DNA from: Prevotella amnii DSM 23384 = JCM 14753
Lineage (GTDB): Bacteria; Bacteroidota; Bacteroidia; Bacteroidales; Bacteroidaceae
Assembly: GCF_000378745.1 (NCBI RefSeq)
Contig: NZ_KB905278.1
Location: 1-56,103, forward strand
Length of the DNA stretch: 56,103 nt
Direction of reading: 5' to 3'
Below the pieces are notes generated by a model. It did no database searches and was not told where the DNA came from. It saw nothing but the letters and a program-made list of their open reading frames with translations. The first letter of the stretch is position 1, and every line of letters starts with the position of its first letter. The translations under genes and the position numbers were made by a program. Positions 18,390 to 28,354 of the stretch are shown here, piece after piece.

Positions 18390-20690
18390 CTATATCATAA
18401 GTTGCTCTGCCATAGATTTAGCAGCCTTTCTACCATCTCCCATAGCAAGAACTACTGTAGCAGGACCATTTACGATATCTCCACCTGCATATATTTCAGA
18501 GCACGAACTTTGTCTATTATTATCCACCACAATAGTATCTTTCCAGCCTAAATTTAATCCTTTTATAGATCTTGGCACTAAGGGATTAGGCGATGTCCCT
18601 ACTGCAACTATTACCTGATCACATTCTATAATAATTTCTTTACCTGTTGTCTTAGGTGAACGACGCCCACTTTCATCGGGTTCTCCAAGTTCCATTACGT
18701 CGAGAATAGCATTAGTAACATATCCTTTCTTGTCTATTATATACTTTTTGGGATTATGAAGTGTCAAGAGCTTGATACCTTCTTCTTTTGCTTGCAAGAT
18801 CTCTATCCTACCAGCAGGCATTTCCATTTCAGAACGACGATAAACCACTGTTACTTCAGCCCCTAAACGCCGCGCCATACGACATGCATCCATAGCAGTA
18901 TTACCTCCACCAACTACTATTATTTTCTTACCCACATAAAGAGATGTTTCTGCTTTTGGATTAGTAGCATCCATAAGATTTATACGAGCAAGAAATTCAT
19001 TACTTGATAACACATTTACAGCATTCTCTCCTTGAATGCCCATAAAATTAGGAACACCAGCCCCACTGCCTATAAAAAAACCTTTAAACCCTCGCTTCTT
19101 AAGTGATTCTATCGTAATAGTCTTCCCCACTACAACATCTGTAAAGAAATGTACACCTGATTTTCGCAAATTATCTATCTCAATATCTACTATTTTATTT
19201 GGTAAACGAAATTCTGGTATTCCATATTTTAATACTCCACCCAATTCATGCAATGCCTCAAAAACAAATACAGAAAAGCCTTTTTTTATCATCTCGCCAG
19301 CAAAACTTAACCCTGCGGGACCTGAACCTACTACTGCTACTTTTATACCATTCTTTGCTACTGAAGGTGTGTCTATTTGAATATGCTGCTCACGTACACT
19401 ATCAGCAACATAGCGTTCTAATCCTCCTATAGATACAGGTTTACCACTTATTTTATTATGAATACAACCACCTTCGCATTGTTTTTCATGAGGACAAACA
19501 CGCCCGCAAATAGCAGGCAAAGAAGATGTGTTACGTAACACCTTATAAGCTCCAAGAATATTCCCACGTTCAATATTCTTAATAAAAGCAGGAATATCAT
19601 TACTAACAGGGCAGCCCTTTACACAACCAGGATTGCTACAATCCAAACAACGATGAGCCTCCGCAGTAGCCATCTGCATTGTATAGCCTTTTGCTACTTC
19701 CTCTATTCTTGTTGTAGCCCTATATATAGGATCAAGAGTAGGCACAGGAATATGTTCTAACGCCATACGATCCTTAGGCTTTATCTGCTTTCTAAGAGCT
19801 TCACGCCACTCTGTCTTGCGATTAGACAACAGCTCTAAAGCATCATCTTCTTGTATTAAATTTATTGTATTTTTATCAAAATCATTAATAGTATAGTTGG
19901 GGTTTTCATCTTCTATTTTTAAAGCCTTTACATCACTTGTACGCATTATAAGTTCTTCCCAATTTATCTTACACCCATCAAACCAAGGACCATCTATACA
20001 AGCAAATCTTATCTTACCTCCTATTGTTAAACGACAAGCACCACACATTCCTGTACCATCTACCATAATAGTTCTAAGATATACATCACACGGTATTTGA
20101 TATTTAACAGAAAATATTGAAGACTGATGCATAAACTTTTGTGTACTTATACCTATAATCTTATCTACTTTATTATTGGTCAAAGCAGTTTTCAGAAATT
20201 CTGTAATGTCATCATTATTAGCTCCAATATAAAACACAGCATCTGCAACCTCCCTAATATTTTCCATCATTAAACCAATGCCTTCGTCTTCTGATGACAA
20301 AAGTACTAAAATCCTATTATTAGCCTTTTTCAACGCAGATATAATAGGAATTGCTATAGCCGAGCCTATATCATCACAAACAAAAAGTATCGTACCATAA
20401 GTTTCTATTTTTATAGGCGTTCCCAAGGGTCCTACTATATCTTTTATAGCATCTCCAGGCTCTAAACTTACTAAACGAGCCGTAGAATGATTAACCTCCT
20501 TTACTACTATTGTGATAGAACCTCTCTCAGGATTAACTTTAGACACACTAATAGGCAAACGTTCGCTTTTATCTTCTACGCGAATAATAACAAAATTACC
20601 TGCTCTATAACTACGCGCAATAAGTGGGGCTTCCACCTCAATATTAAACGTATGAGCAGCCAACTGATTTTTACTTAAAATCTTGTTCAT
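18390..20690 (-). CDS. NfnAB-like fusion: DHOD-B-type NAD-binding subunit plus GltA-type small subunit
   Basis: 766 residues, two joined flavoproteins. The N-terminal part (about 1-260) is a ferredoxin-NADP reductase fold ending in a 2Fe-2S cluster region GTGMCGACRLTIGGKIRFAC. The C-terminal part is the small subunit of glutamate synthase/NfnB type, with Cys clusters CLDCSNPGCVKGC and CGRVCPHEKQCEGGC, an FAD loop VAVVGSGPAGLSFAG and an NADPH loop VVGGGNTAMD. Known relatives include separate NfnA/NfnB (electron-bifurcating transhydrogenase) and SudAB; fused versions are annotated in Bacteroidota as bifunctional DHOD-B/glutamate synthase. No large glutamate synthase subunit is nearby, so ferredoxin:NAD(P) electron transfer is more likely. 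Confidence 0.85.
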   Translation of the reverse strand: MNKILSKNQLAAHTFNIEVEAPLIARSYRAGNFVIIRVEDKSERLPISVSKVNPERGSITIVVKEVNHSTARLVSLEPGDAIKDIVGPLGTPIKIETYGTILFVCDDIGSAIAIPIISALKKANNRILVLLSSEDEGIGLMMENIREVADAVFYIGANNDDITEFLKTALTNNKVDKIIGISTQKFMHQSSIFSVKYQIPCDVYLRTIMVDGTGMCGACRLTIGGKIRFACIDGPWFDGCKINWEELIMRTSDVKALKIEDENPNYTINDFDKNTINLIQEDDALELLSNRKTEWREALRKQIKPKDRMALEHIPVPTLDPIYRATTRIEEVAKGYTMQMATAEAHRCLDCSNPGCVKGCPVSNDIPAFIKNIERGNILGAYKVLRNTSSLPAICGRVCPHEKQCEGGCIHNKISGKPVSIGGLERYVADSVREQHIQIDTPSVAKNGIKVAVVGSGPAGLSFAGEMIKKGFSVFVFEALHELGGVLKYGIPEFRLPNKIVDIEIDNLRKSGVHFFTDVVVGKTITIESLKKRGFKGFFIGSGAGVPNFMGIQGENAVNVLSSNEFLARINLMDATNPKAETSLYVGKKIIVVGGGNTAMDACRMARRLGAEVTVVYRRSEMEMPAGRIEILQAKEEGIKLLTLHNPKKYIIDKKGYVTNAILDVMELGEPDESGRRSPKTTGKEIIIECDQVIVAVGTSPNPLVPRSIKGLNLGWKDTIVVDNNRQSSCSEIYAGGDIVNGPATVVLAMGDGRKAAKSMAEQLMI

Positions 20691-20737
20691 AGATATACGA
20701 TAAGGTTAGGGGTTAGTAATATTTTATATAAAGATAT

Positions 20738-20771
20738 TTCGCCCCACTATTTCATAAAACAATGAGGCGAA
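20738..20771 (-). terminator. terminator of serS
   Basis: TTCGCCTCAT can pair with AGTGGGGCGAA across about 14 bases on the minus strand (two G-U pairs). It lies 13 bases past the serS stop. The following T run is weak. Confidence 0.5.
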
Positions 20772-20783
20772 ATTATAAGATTC

Positions 20784-22073
20784 TTAGAAATTCTTATCGT
20801 CAAGCATCTCAAAACCACAATAAGGTACCAAAACTTTAGGAACACGTACACCCTCTGAGGTTTGATTATTTTCTATAATTGCAGCTACTATACGAGGTAA
20901 GGCTAAAGCAGAACCATTTAAAGTATGACATAACTCTATCTTCTTATCCTCTAAATGACGATAACGACAATGCAAACGATTAGCTTGATAACTTTCAAAA
21001 TTACTTACCGAACTAACCTCTAACCAACGCTCTTGAGCTGCACTCCACACCTCAAAATCGTAACAAATAGCTGATGTAAAGCTCATATCCCCACCACAAA
21101 GACGAAGAATATGATAAGGAAGCTCTAATTTCTTTAACAGACCTTCTACATGATCAAGCATTTCCTTCAACGAGTCATAAGAATGCTTTGGAGTATCTAT
21201 ACGTACTATCTCTACCTTATCAAACTGATGCAAACGATTAAGCCCACGTACATCCTTACCATAACTTCCTGCTTCACGACGAAAACAAGCAGAATAAGCA
21301 CAACGCTTTATAGGTAAATCTTTCTCGTCAAGAATCTCATCACGAAAAATATTTGTTACAGGGACTTCTGCTGTAGGTATTAAATATAAATCATCTAACG
21401 TAGCATGATACATCTGTCCTTCTTTATCGGGAAGCTGTCCTGTACCCAATCCTGACGCTTGATTAACCACCAATGGAGGTTGCACTTCCAAATATCCACT
21501 CTTACGTGCTTCATCGAGAAAGAATGCCTCTAAAGCACGCTGAAAACGAGCCATCTTACCTATATAAATAGGAAATCCTGCACCGGTTATCTTTACGCCA
21601 AGCTCAAAGTCTATCAAATTATATTTCTTACAAATATCCCAATGGCATAATGCGTCCTTGGGAAGATCAGGCTTCTTACCTCCCTCTTTTACCACAACAT
21701 TATCAGAAGCATCTTTGCCCTCTGGCACATCATCATTAGCTATGTTAGGAATGGAAAGCAATAGCTCATTCATGTCATTCTGAGCTTTTTCCATTTCCTC
21801 TTGTAAAGATTTGTCTAAAGATTTCAACTCTCCCACCTTCTGCTTTATAGCTTCAGCATCAGCCTTCTTTCCCTCTTTCATTAAGCCTCCTATCTGCTTA
21901 GATAAGAGATTTTGCTGTTGCTTGTTATTATCGAGCTTTTGCTGTGCTTCTCGGCGCATACGGTCTAAGCTCAAAACCTTTTCCACTGCGTCACGAGCCC
22001 CTTGAAAATGTTTCTTCTCAAGACCTCGTACTACGCGTTCAGTTTCCTCACTGATGAGCTTTAATGTAAGCAT
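20784..22073 (-). CDS. serS: seryl-tRNA synthetase
   Basis: 429 residues, the usual length. The N-terminal long coiled-coil arm that binds the tRNA variable loop is visible (about 30-105, Lys/Glu/Gln-rich). The class II motifs are present: motif 2 around FRREAGSYGKDVRGLNRLHQF and motif 3 around LNGSALALPRIVAAIIENNQ. It charges tRNA-Ser in the cytoplasm. It has its own -7 box and is separated from rpmA by a terminator hairpin, so it is probably a single-gene unit. Confidence 0.97.
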   Translation of the reverse strand: MLTLKLISEETERVVRGLEKKHFQGARDAVEKVLSLDRMRREAQQKLDNNKQQQNLLSKQIGGLMKEGKKADAEAIKQKVGELKSLDKSLQEEMEKAQNDMNELLLSIPNIANDDVPEGKDASDNVVVKEGGKKPDLPKDALCHWDICKKYNLIDFELGVKITGAGFPIYIGKMARFQRALEAFFLDEARKSGYLEVQPPLVVNQASGLGTGQLPDKEGQMYHATLDDLYLIPTAEVPVTNIFRDEILDEKDLPIKRCAYSACFRREAGSYGKDVRGLNRLHQFDKVEIVRIDTPKHSYDSLKEMLDHVEGLLKKLELPYHILRLCGGDMSFTSAICYDFEVWSAAQERWLEVSSVSNFESYQANRLHCRYRHLEDKKIELCHTLNGSALALPRIVAAIIENNQTSEGVRVPKVLVPYCGFEMLDDKNF

Positions 22074-22105
22074 AATGTCATTAATTTAATTTTTACTACT
22101 GAAAG

Positions 22106-22113
22106 CAAAGTTA
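22106..22113 (-). promoter_or_regulatory. promoter -7 box (TAACTTTG) for serS
   Basis: TAnnTTTG match on the minus strand 32 bases before the serS ATG. Confidence 0.55.
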
Positions 22114-22234
22114 CAATTTTTTTTTGAACAAAAAGAAAGTTGAGAGTTTTTGAAAAAGGAATTTCACCTACTAAAGCATTTCTTATAAAGTTATATCAAA
22201 TAAAGAGGTAAAGACTTTAGTATATAAAAGCATA

Positions 22235-22264
22235 AGTCCCAATATCTTTTCAGATATTGGGACT
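22235..22264 (-). terminator. terminator of rplU-rpmA
   Basis: AGTCCCAATATCT and AGATATTGGGACT form a perfect 13-bp stem with a 4-base loop, 35 bases after the rpmA stop. Confidence 0.8.
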
Positions 22265-22299
22265 ATGTTGTTTGTTTGGAATAGTTGTTATTTTTTTAT

Positions 22300-22590
22300 T
22301 TAAGCCTCAGGCTTTTTTGTCTTAGACGCGTAAACTTCCTCAGAAAGTACAGATACTGTACTTTTGTTAAACTTACCTTTATGGAAGTATACTACACCAT
22401 CAGTGAGAGCATATAAAGTATCATCTTTACCTTGCGCTACACCCTCTCCAGGATAGTGACGATTACCACGCTGGCGAACAATAATGTTACCGGCAACAAT
22501 CTTCTGACCACCCCAAATCTTGACACCTAAACGCTGTGAAGCTGATTCACGACCATTCTTAGAACTACCGACACCTTTTTTATGAGCCAT
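22300..22590 (-). CDS. rpmA: 50S ribosomal protein L27
   Basis: 96 residues starting [20 protein letters not shown], the near-invariant N-terminus of L27 that reaches the peptidyl transferase centre. [18 protein letters not shown] follows, as in all L27. There is no N-terminal cleavable extension of the Firmicutes kind. It starts 18 bases after rplU. Confidence 0.98.
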   Translation of the reverse strand: MAHKKGVGSSKNGRESASQRLGVKIWGGQKIVAGNIIVRQRGNRHYPGEGVAQGKDDTLYALTDGVVYFHKGKFNKSTVSVLSEEVYASKTKKPEA

Positions 22591-22608
22591 TTCTAAATCC
22601 TCCTCTTT

Positions 22609-22926
22609 TTAAGCGTTAATTGATTTTATTTCAACTTGAGTAAACTGAGCACGATGACCATTTTTCTTACGATAGTCTTTACGACGTTTCATCTTAAAAA
22701 CGATAACTTTATCGCCCTTTACTAAAGGATTAACAACCTCAGCTACTACTTTTGCACCACTTACAGTTGGTGCGCCAACTGTGACATCACCATTATTGTC
22801 TACCAATAATACCTTGTCAAATTCAACAGTTTTGCCAGCTTCCACATCTTTCATGTGGTTAACGAAGAGCTTTTTGCCCTCCTCTGCCTTAAACTGCTGA
22901 CCGTTAATTTCTACAATTGCGTACAT
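22609..22926 (-). CDS. rplU: 50S ribosomal protein L21
   Basis: 105 residues, [20 protein letters not shown], with the conserved C-terminal [18 protein letters not shown] basic block of L21. First gene of the usual rplU-rpmA pair. Transcription from the box at 23015-23022 would give an 80-90 nt leader in which GGCT (around 22998) and AGCC (around 22963) could pair; possible autogenous control is only a guess. Confidence 0.98.
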   Translation of the reverse strand: MYAIVEINGQQFKAEEGKKLFVNHMKDVEAGKTVEFDKVLLVDNNGDVTVGAPTVSGAKVVAEVVNPLVKGDKVIVFKMKRRKDYRKKNGHRAQFTQVEIKSINA

Positions 22927-23014
22927 TTTAATATTATTTAAACGGGTTTCACTGATAGGCGGCTGAGCATCTTTCCAGCACTTAACACATTAGCCAATAC
23001 AGCATAATTGCTTG

Positions 23015-23022
23015 CAAAGGTA
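23015..23022 (-). promoter_or_regulatory. promoter -7 box (TACCTTTG) for rplU-rpmA
   Basis: TAnnTTTG match on the minus strand; no good TTTG 20 bases upstream. Confidence 0.55.
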
Positions 23023-23189
23023 CGAAAAAATCATAACATACGATATATGTATAAGATTATTTACCTTTAATGTTTATAATAAATTAACTAATACTATATT
23101 TATAATAATTATATCAGTTCACATTATCTTATATAATGACTAACTTTATAAGGTACATCTACAAACCAAGCAAAAACTCATATCTCACT

Positions 23190-24830
23190 TTATTCTTCTT
23201 CTGGCAAAGCAAAACGATCACCTGTTTGCTTAACAAGCTCTTTCTTAAAATACTCGCTATAACCAGGACGCTTAACAGTTGCACCCATACCCGTAGGAGT
23301 AAGCAAAAACTTTCCATCTTTCTCTGGTTTTACTGCCATATCATTAAACTTTACAATAAGATAAGTAGCTAATTTCCTCCAACTATCCATCATCTCACTG
23401 GCTTTAGCAGATGAATACTCTGAAAGCAATTCTAAAGCAGCCGCCTTATCTGTATCGTAAAGTGCTTTAGCTTTAGCTTCTATTTCAGGTTGTGATCTTA
23501 AGAAAGAGCCTTCTATATTATCACGTACCTTTTTTAATGCTGGGAAAAGTTGCGCATAACGAGGATACACCATGTTAGCCACCCAGTTACATACCCAGTA
23601 TGCATTCTTATCAGAGAAAGTTACAGCATCAACACCCGGAGTATTAAAACATTCTGGCTGCTTAGTAATACCGCAATATATAGGGACATAGGCCACCATG
23701 TTACCATCGTCATTACCCCACCATATAACACCTCCTATTTCACGTGGAAGGAATGAGCGAAGCTGTGCTATATAAGAAAAGGCTGTTTGCTGTGTTGAGG
23801 TAGGACGTTCATTAAAATATTTCTTACCATTTACCTCATAAACTAAAGGTGTAGGTCTATAAGGAGTATTCCAAGGACCTGCTGCAATATCATTATCAAG
23901 AGCTAAAGGTGTACCTTCGTAATGATCGCGCATACAAGCAGCCATTACAGATACGTCCAGCTTTTTATTTGGCTCAATCCATAAAGGCATATCTTCAGCA
24001 GCAGCATCTTTACCTAAAGCCCATGGCAACCAACGGCTCATATCTTTAAAATGATTAAAAAAGCTCCATACACGAGCCTCACACCAACGCCTTCCTCCAA
24101 AAGTAGGCTTAGCATATACGTTCTTCCAACTAAAGTCAGCATCCTTACCTTTAAACCAACCCTTAGAGCGTGCAAACTTTATACAGTTTTTAGACTTTAT
24201 CACCTCTGTATTATATTTCGAGAATTGACCTATACGACTTTGGTTAGCATGTGCAGAAATCATACCGTCAGGAATACGTACAGCTACCCACACTACCTTA
24301 TTGTTAGGAGTTCCACCGCAGCCCTGCATCTCTAATATCCATACCTCGTTAGGATCGGCTACAGTAAATGTTTCACCACCAGAAGAATATCCATAAGTTT
24401 CGGCTAAAGAAGTCATTACCTTAATAGCTTCGCGAGCTGTTTTTGCACGCTGCAAGCCAAGATACATAAGAGACCCATAATCTATCTGTCCGCTCTTATC
24501 TATCATCTCCTTACGTCCGCCATAAGTAGTTTCGCCTATACTTACCTGATATTCATTGATATTACCTATAACATTATAAGTTATGGGAGCTTGGGGTATA
24601 AATCCATGCGAGGCATGTGTGTCATAATCTATAATCTCATATTTATCACCTTTTTGATGCTTGCCACCTGCATAATGGCAAAGCTTTGCAAACAAACCAT
24701 AGTCGTCGGCATTATAAGTAACAAGCACAGAACCATCTATAGTAGCTCCTTTTGTTGCTATAAAATTAGTGCATGCTATACCATAACTTGCTATAGCAAA
24801 CAACATCACTGCTAAAAACGTTTTCTTCAT
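23190..24830 (-). CDS. C69-family dipeptidase (Ntn-hydrolase)
   Basis: 546 residues. A signal peptide runs to about residue 19 and is followed directly by Cys20 (GIAC-TNFIATKGATIDGS). In peptidase family C69 this Cys becomes the N-terminal nucleophile after processing, so export and activation fit together; a lipobox reading of the same site is possible but less likely. Later blocks such as SIGETTYGGR, GETFTVADPNEVWILEM and ISAHANQSRIG are typical of the family. It hydrolyses dipeptides in the periplasm. It is the last gene of the run beginning at ileS, 28 bases after the M23 gene. Confidence 0.88.
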   Translation of the reverse strand: MKKTFLAVMLFAIASYGIACTNFIATKGATIDGSVLVTYNADDYGLFAKLCHYAGGKHQKGDKYEIIDYDTHASHGFIPQAPITYNVIGNINEYQVSIGETTYGGRKEMIDKSGQIDYGSLMYLGLQRAKTAREAIKVMTSLAETYGYSSGGETFTVADPNEVWILEMQGCGGTPNNKVVWVAVRIPDGMISAHANQSRIGQFSKYNTEVIKSKNCIKFARSKGWFKGKDADFSWKNVYAKPTFGGRRWCEARVWSFFNHFKDMSRWLPWALGKDAAAEDMPLWIEPNKKLDVSVMAACMRDHYEGTPLALDNDIAAGPWNTPYRPTPLVYEVNGKKYFNERPTSTQQTAFSYIAQLRSFLPREIGGVIWWGNDDGNMVAYVPIYCGITKQPECFNTPGVDAVTFSDKNAYWVCNWVANMVYPRYAQLFPALKKVRDNIEGSFLRSQPEIEAKAKALYDTDKAAALELLSEYSSAKASEMMDSWRKLATYLIVKFNDMAVKPEKDGKFLLTPTGMGATVKRPGYSEYFKKELVKQTGDRFALPEEE

Positions 24831-24858
24831 ATTATTAATATTTTAAAATTTAAGCTTT

Positions 24859-26496
24859 TTAATATCGCACTTTAGTTGTAAACACACGCTCATTATCACG
24901 ATTATCTGTGGCTATTATCCTAAGCGTATGTTCTTTCCCTGTAGAATGAATAGGTGTATCGGCAAGATCACAAAATATTATTTCCTTATTCTTACCAAAG
25001 GAAAAGAGCACAAACTTGTCGTCTACATACGCCTGATAACTTTTCATACCACTTCCTCTATCAAATATACGAAAAAAAAGATGTCGTGGGTTAAGGCTCA
25101 TTTCTGTAATATGTGGAGCTTCATTATCTATTGCTAAATAATAAAAAAGCCCTAAATCGCGCATACGTCCTGTTACCCAACCATCTTTATAAATACCGCC
25201 ACAATACATTGGCGCACCTCCTTTATTTAAACCATTTAATGCTGCAATATACAGTTTTGAGGTGGCTAATCCTATGTTTTTATCAAGCTTTATACTTATT
25301 TTAGTCCAGTCAAAAAGAGGATATGTTTTAGTAGAGAAGCTATATGCAGGAGAATAAGCCAAAGGCAGCATAGCTCTTCGCCCAACAACATAACCATTAT
25401 TAGCTAACAAACCTCTCTTTATCGATACTCGACACCCTTCCAAATATACATTATTATATCTATTATAATAAACAGTAGTGCCTTTCTTTGGTTTTAAAGC
25501 CTGAGGTATAGCTTCAGGATTACCAAGCACTGTAAATTTCTTTATAGTAGTATTACCATATACATCACTTAACTCATAACGTAAATGATACTCTCGAGGT
25601 TCATTAAAATTGATAATACCTCTACCCACAGCTTTAAGAATAGGCAAACGATTACCCGGATCTATAAACGATTTCAAATACCATATATGAGTAGATATAA
25701 AATGATCATAATCTCCCCATGAATTGATCATACGATTATCGATAACAGGAATATTGTTAACATCACTATAAAAAATCAATCTGTTATCACAATAGAGCTT
25801 AGTATAGCGTACCCCAAAGCTATTGTAAACATCGTCCATGTGATCGTTAGCACGAACGCCAAAGCCCACTTTCCCCCAAGCAAGAAAATGTCCCTTATCA
25901 AAAGTAAATATACGTGAAGATTGCGAATGCTGGAAAACACCTTCTCCTGCTTGCGGATACACTTTAAAAGAATAAACTGCAGGGGGCGTTTTATCCTTTA
26001 ATATACCTTTTAAAGCATTTAAAGGGTCGGTCATATTACCCGTTTTTGTCTCATGATATTCTATATGAATATGTGGACCTTTTGAAGCTCCTGTGTTACC
26101 ACTCAAAGCTATAAGCTGACCTTTACGGACAGGAAACTCGCCCGGGGCGAACTTAACATCGACAGCATAACTATGATGATTATACTGATATTTACGTACA
26201 GCTGCTTCTATCTGAGGAACAAACTTGTTTAAATGAAAATATTGACTTGTATAACCATTGGGGTGAGCAACATAAATAGCTAAGCCATAACCGTGTTTTT
26301 GCACTACTGCACCTGATATATAACCATCGGCAATAGAGTAAACACCTAAATTTACTTCACGATTAGTTTTTACGTCAATACCCCCATGAAAATGATTTGG
26401 ACGTGGCTCGCCAAAGTTTCCCGCAAGCTCTACTGGAATATGAACAGGTGATCCGAAAGAAAGGGCTGCCAGTAAGAATGATAATAATATATGCAT
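24859..26496 (-). CDS. secreted M23-family metallopeptidase (LytM-like)
   Basis: 545 residues with a short signal peptide (about 1-15). The zinc-binding motifs lie near the N-terminus: HFHGGID (His37, Asp41) and PHIHIEYH (His142, His144). The remaining about 390 residues are beta-rich and not recognised. M23 enzymes cut peptidoglycan cross-bridges or act as division regulators; with all zinc ligands present it should be active. It starts 7 bases after the small 69-codon gene, in the ileS operon. Confidence 0.85.
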   Translation of the reverse strand: MHILLSFLLAALSFGSPVHIPVELAGNFGEPRPNHFHGGIDVKTNREVNLGVYSIADGYISGAVVQKHGYGLAIYVAHPNGYTSQYFHLNKFVPQIEAAVRKYQYNHHSYAVDVKFAPGEFPVRKGQLIALSGNTGASKGPHIHIEYHETKTGNMTDPLNALKGILKDKTPPAVYSFKVYPQAGEGVFQHSQSSRIFTFDKGHFLAWGKVGFGVRANDHMDDVYNSFGVRYTKLYCDNRLIFYSDVNNIPVIDNRMINSWGDYDHFISTHIWYLKSFIDPGNRLPILKAVGRGIINFNEPREYHLRYELSDVYGNTTIKKFTVLGNPEAIPQALKPKKGTTVYYNRYNNVYLEGCRVSIKRGLLANNGYVVGRRAMLPLAYSPAYSFSTKTYPLFDWTKISIKLDKNIGLATSKLYIAALNGLNKGGAPMYCGGIYKDGWVTGRMRDLGLFYYLAIDNEAPHITEMSLNPRHLFFRIFDRGSGMKSYQAYVDDKFVLFSFGKNKEIIFCDLADTPIHSTGKEHTLRIIATDNRDNERVFTTKVRY

Positions 26497-26503
26497 AAGC
26501 GTT

Positions 26504-26713
26504 TTATTCTATTCTGTTATAACCATAAAAAGCAACGAGTCTACCATCAAAAAGTTCTTTTACCTCTATCATTCCTTGTATCCATTCTGTATTATATATT
26601 TCACCAACAAGAGGATATATACGTGAAACGTATCCATCAACAAGCTCTATAACAGCTTGCTGATATACCCCACTGGGAGTTCTGATAAAGTTAGATGCTA
26701 TTCGACGAACCAT
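26504..26713 (-). CDS. small conserved-looking protein of unknown function
   Basis: 69 residues, MVRRIASNFIRTPSGVYQQA at the start, with alternating hydrophobic residues suggesting a small beta fold. No signal peptide and no known motif. It sits 15 bases after the DUF4296 gene and 7 before the M23 gene, so it is translated within the operon. Its tight placement is the main reason to believe it is real. Confidence 0.65.
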   Translation of the reverse strand: MVRRIASNFIRTPSGVYQQAVIELVDGYVSRIYPLVGEIYNTEWIQGMIEVKELFDGRLVAFYGYNRIE

Positions 26714-26728
26714 ATATTAACAACCTCT

Positions 26729-27685
26729 CTATCGTGTTATAGGAATACCCCGCTCACGCATAGATTGCTGAGGTGTTCTCGTTGATTGCGATTTACTATC
26801 TTTATCTTCTATTGCCGCATGCGAAGATGATACGGGGGCTCCACCTATTGTTCTAATAGCATTTTGCTGCGTCAAAGAGTCTTTATGCTGCTTAGTATCG
26901 TCTGTTTTCCTTATATGCATTCGCACTAACTCTATGTTGCGAATAATAAGAAGTTTAAACGTAGTAGAAGGCTGCTGACCATGTAACATCAAAAAATAGC
27001 CTTTAACAGCTTTTATCCCAAGCGTGTCATTATTCTCTATTGTTATAGTTTGGCTACCATCTGAAAAGATATGTTCCATTTGTGTAGCTATACTATCATT
27101 ACTAAATGTTACAGATAGTAAGGCTACAGCATCGCGCATGCCATCTTGTACCATAAATTGCGAATCGTAACGAAAAACAAAACGGTCGCCCTTATAAAAA
27201 GAACTGTCTGCTTTAAACGAAAAACTATACTTATTTACAAATGCATAAGGCGATAAAAGTAAGGTTCTATTACCACGCCATATATCCGTTGTATCACCTT
27301 TTGACCTAATATTACCAAACTGATTAAAATCGTTTTCAGACGCACCTTGTAAACGTGCCTCGTTTTCATAACGTTTACTCAGATCCTCATAAATATCTTG
27401 CAGCTTCTCGGTATGCCTTATATAATATTGCAACGATGCATCAAACTGCTCCTCAGTTATGCCATATTTACTAAAAACAGCTTGCTGATAAGCCTTTATT
27501 CGTATAGTATCCTCAGCATTCTGATTGGCTATAGACATAGCAAGATGATAATCGTAAAGCACGTCCTCCATTTCATCTGGCTGTAAATATTTAGACGGAA
27601 TGGAAGGCTTACACGAAACTATTATAATCAAAAATGAAAATATAGATAGACAAATAAATACTGATTTTTGGATACACGTTCTCAT
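26729..27685 (-). CDS. DUF4296-containing lipoprotein
   Basis: 318 residues. The signal sequence ends in IIIVSC-KPS, a lipobox with the lipidated Cys at about 25. The following segment YLQPDEMEDVLYDYHLAMSIANQ is characteristic of DUF4296. The C-terminal end is low-complexity and polar. It begins directly behind lspA, whose product would mature this lipoprotein. Function unknown. Confidence 0.8.
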   Translation of the reverse strand: MRTCIQKSVFICLSIFSFLIIIVSCKPSIPSKYLQPDEMEDVLYDYHLAMSIANQNAEDTIRIKAYQQAVFSKYGITEEQFDASLQYYIRHTEKLQDIYEDLSKRYENEARLQGASENDFNQFGNIRSKGDTTDIWRGNRTLLLSPYAFVNKYSFSFKADSSFYKGDRFVFRYDSQFMVQDGMRDAVALLSVTFSNDSIATQMEHIFSDGSQTITIENNDTLGIKAVKGYFLMLHGQQPSTTFKLLIIRNIELVRMHIRKTDDTKQHKDSLTQQNAIRTIGGAPVSSSHAAIEDKDSKSQSTRTPQQSMRERGIPITR

Positions 27686-28354
27686 TTAATTGGACTGTTT
27701 TTCTTTTTTCAATATATTCTTATTAGGCGTCCAACCATTAAAATCCTTACGATAAAACAAAAATAAAAGGAACACACCCACAGAAATACAAGAGTCGGCA
27801 AAATTAAATACAGGAGAAAAAAACACAAACTTCTCTCCTCCCCAAATAGGAAACCAATTAGGGAAAACACCATGGAAAAGCGGAAAATAAAACATATCTA
27901 CTACCTTTCCCATAAGCATAGGTGCATATCCTTCCCCCCAAGATACAAGATGAGAAGGTGTGGCTGTAGGCAGATAATAAGGCTGCGATGTTGTGAAAAT
28001 CTGACCATATATAAGAGAATCGAAGATGTTTCCTGCAGCACCTGCAGTTATCATGGAAAGCACTACGATATAACCTATACGCGCACCGCGCCTAATACGC
28101 TGATACAGATACCATATTAAAGCTCCTACTGCTAAAATACGGAACATACTCAAAAAGAGCTTACTGCCTATTTCCACTCCCCATGCCATACCATTGTTTT
28201 CAACAAAAACAAGCTGAAACCAATCTGTAATATGAATAGAGTCGCCTAAATTCATATTCAACTTAATAGCTACTTTTATAGCTTGATCTATAAGTAGCAA
28301 TATCAATATAAGTATTAAGGCTATAACTGCCTTTTTGTTTTCTGATTTCATCAA
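27686..28354 (-). CDS. lspA: lipoprotein signal peptidase
   Basis: 222 residues with four predicted membrane helices. The two catalytic-Asp blocks are present: GAAGNIFDSLIYG and VFNFADSCISVGVF. It removes signal peptides from prolipoproteins in the inner membrane. It is longer than many LspA because of an insertion around FTTSQPYYLPTATPSHL between helices 3 and 4, usual in Bacteroidota. Its ATG overlaps the stop of the DksA-like gene by 4 bases, indicating translational coupling. Confidence 0.95.
   Translation of the reverse strand: MMKSENKKAVIALILILILLLIDQAIKVAIKLNMNLGDSIHITDWFQLVFVENNGMAWGVEIGSKLFLSMFRILAVGALIWYLYQRIRRGARIGYIVVLSMITAGAAGNIFDSLIYGQIFTTSQPYYLPTATPSHLVSWGEGYAPMLMGKVVDMFYFPLFHGVFPNWFPIWGGEKFVFFSPVFNFADSCISVGVFLLFLFYRKDFNGWTPNKNILKKEKQSN

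Noticed and set aside
18135..18551. 138-codon plus-strand open frame in the gap before the NfnAB-like gene
   Set aside because: Its 3' third is antisense to the NfnAB-like gene and it has low-complexity His/Asn/Tyr content with no promoter box.
22927..23014. Known L21 leader riboswitch-like element before rplU
   Set aside because: Some pairing is possible but I could not match it to any described ribosomal leader family.
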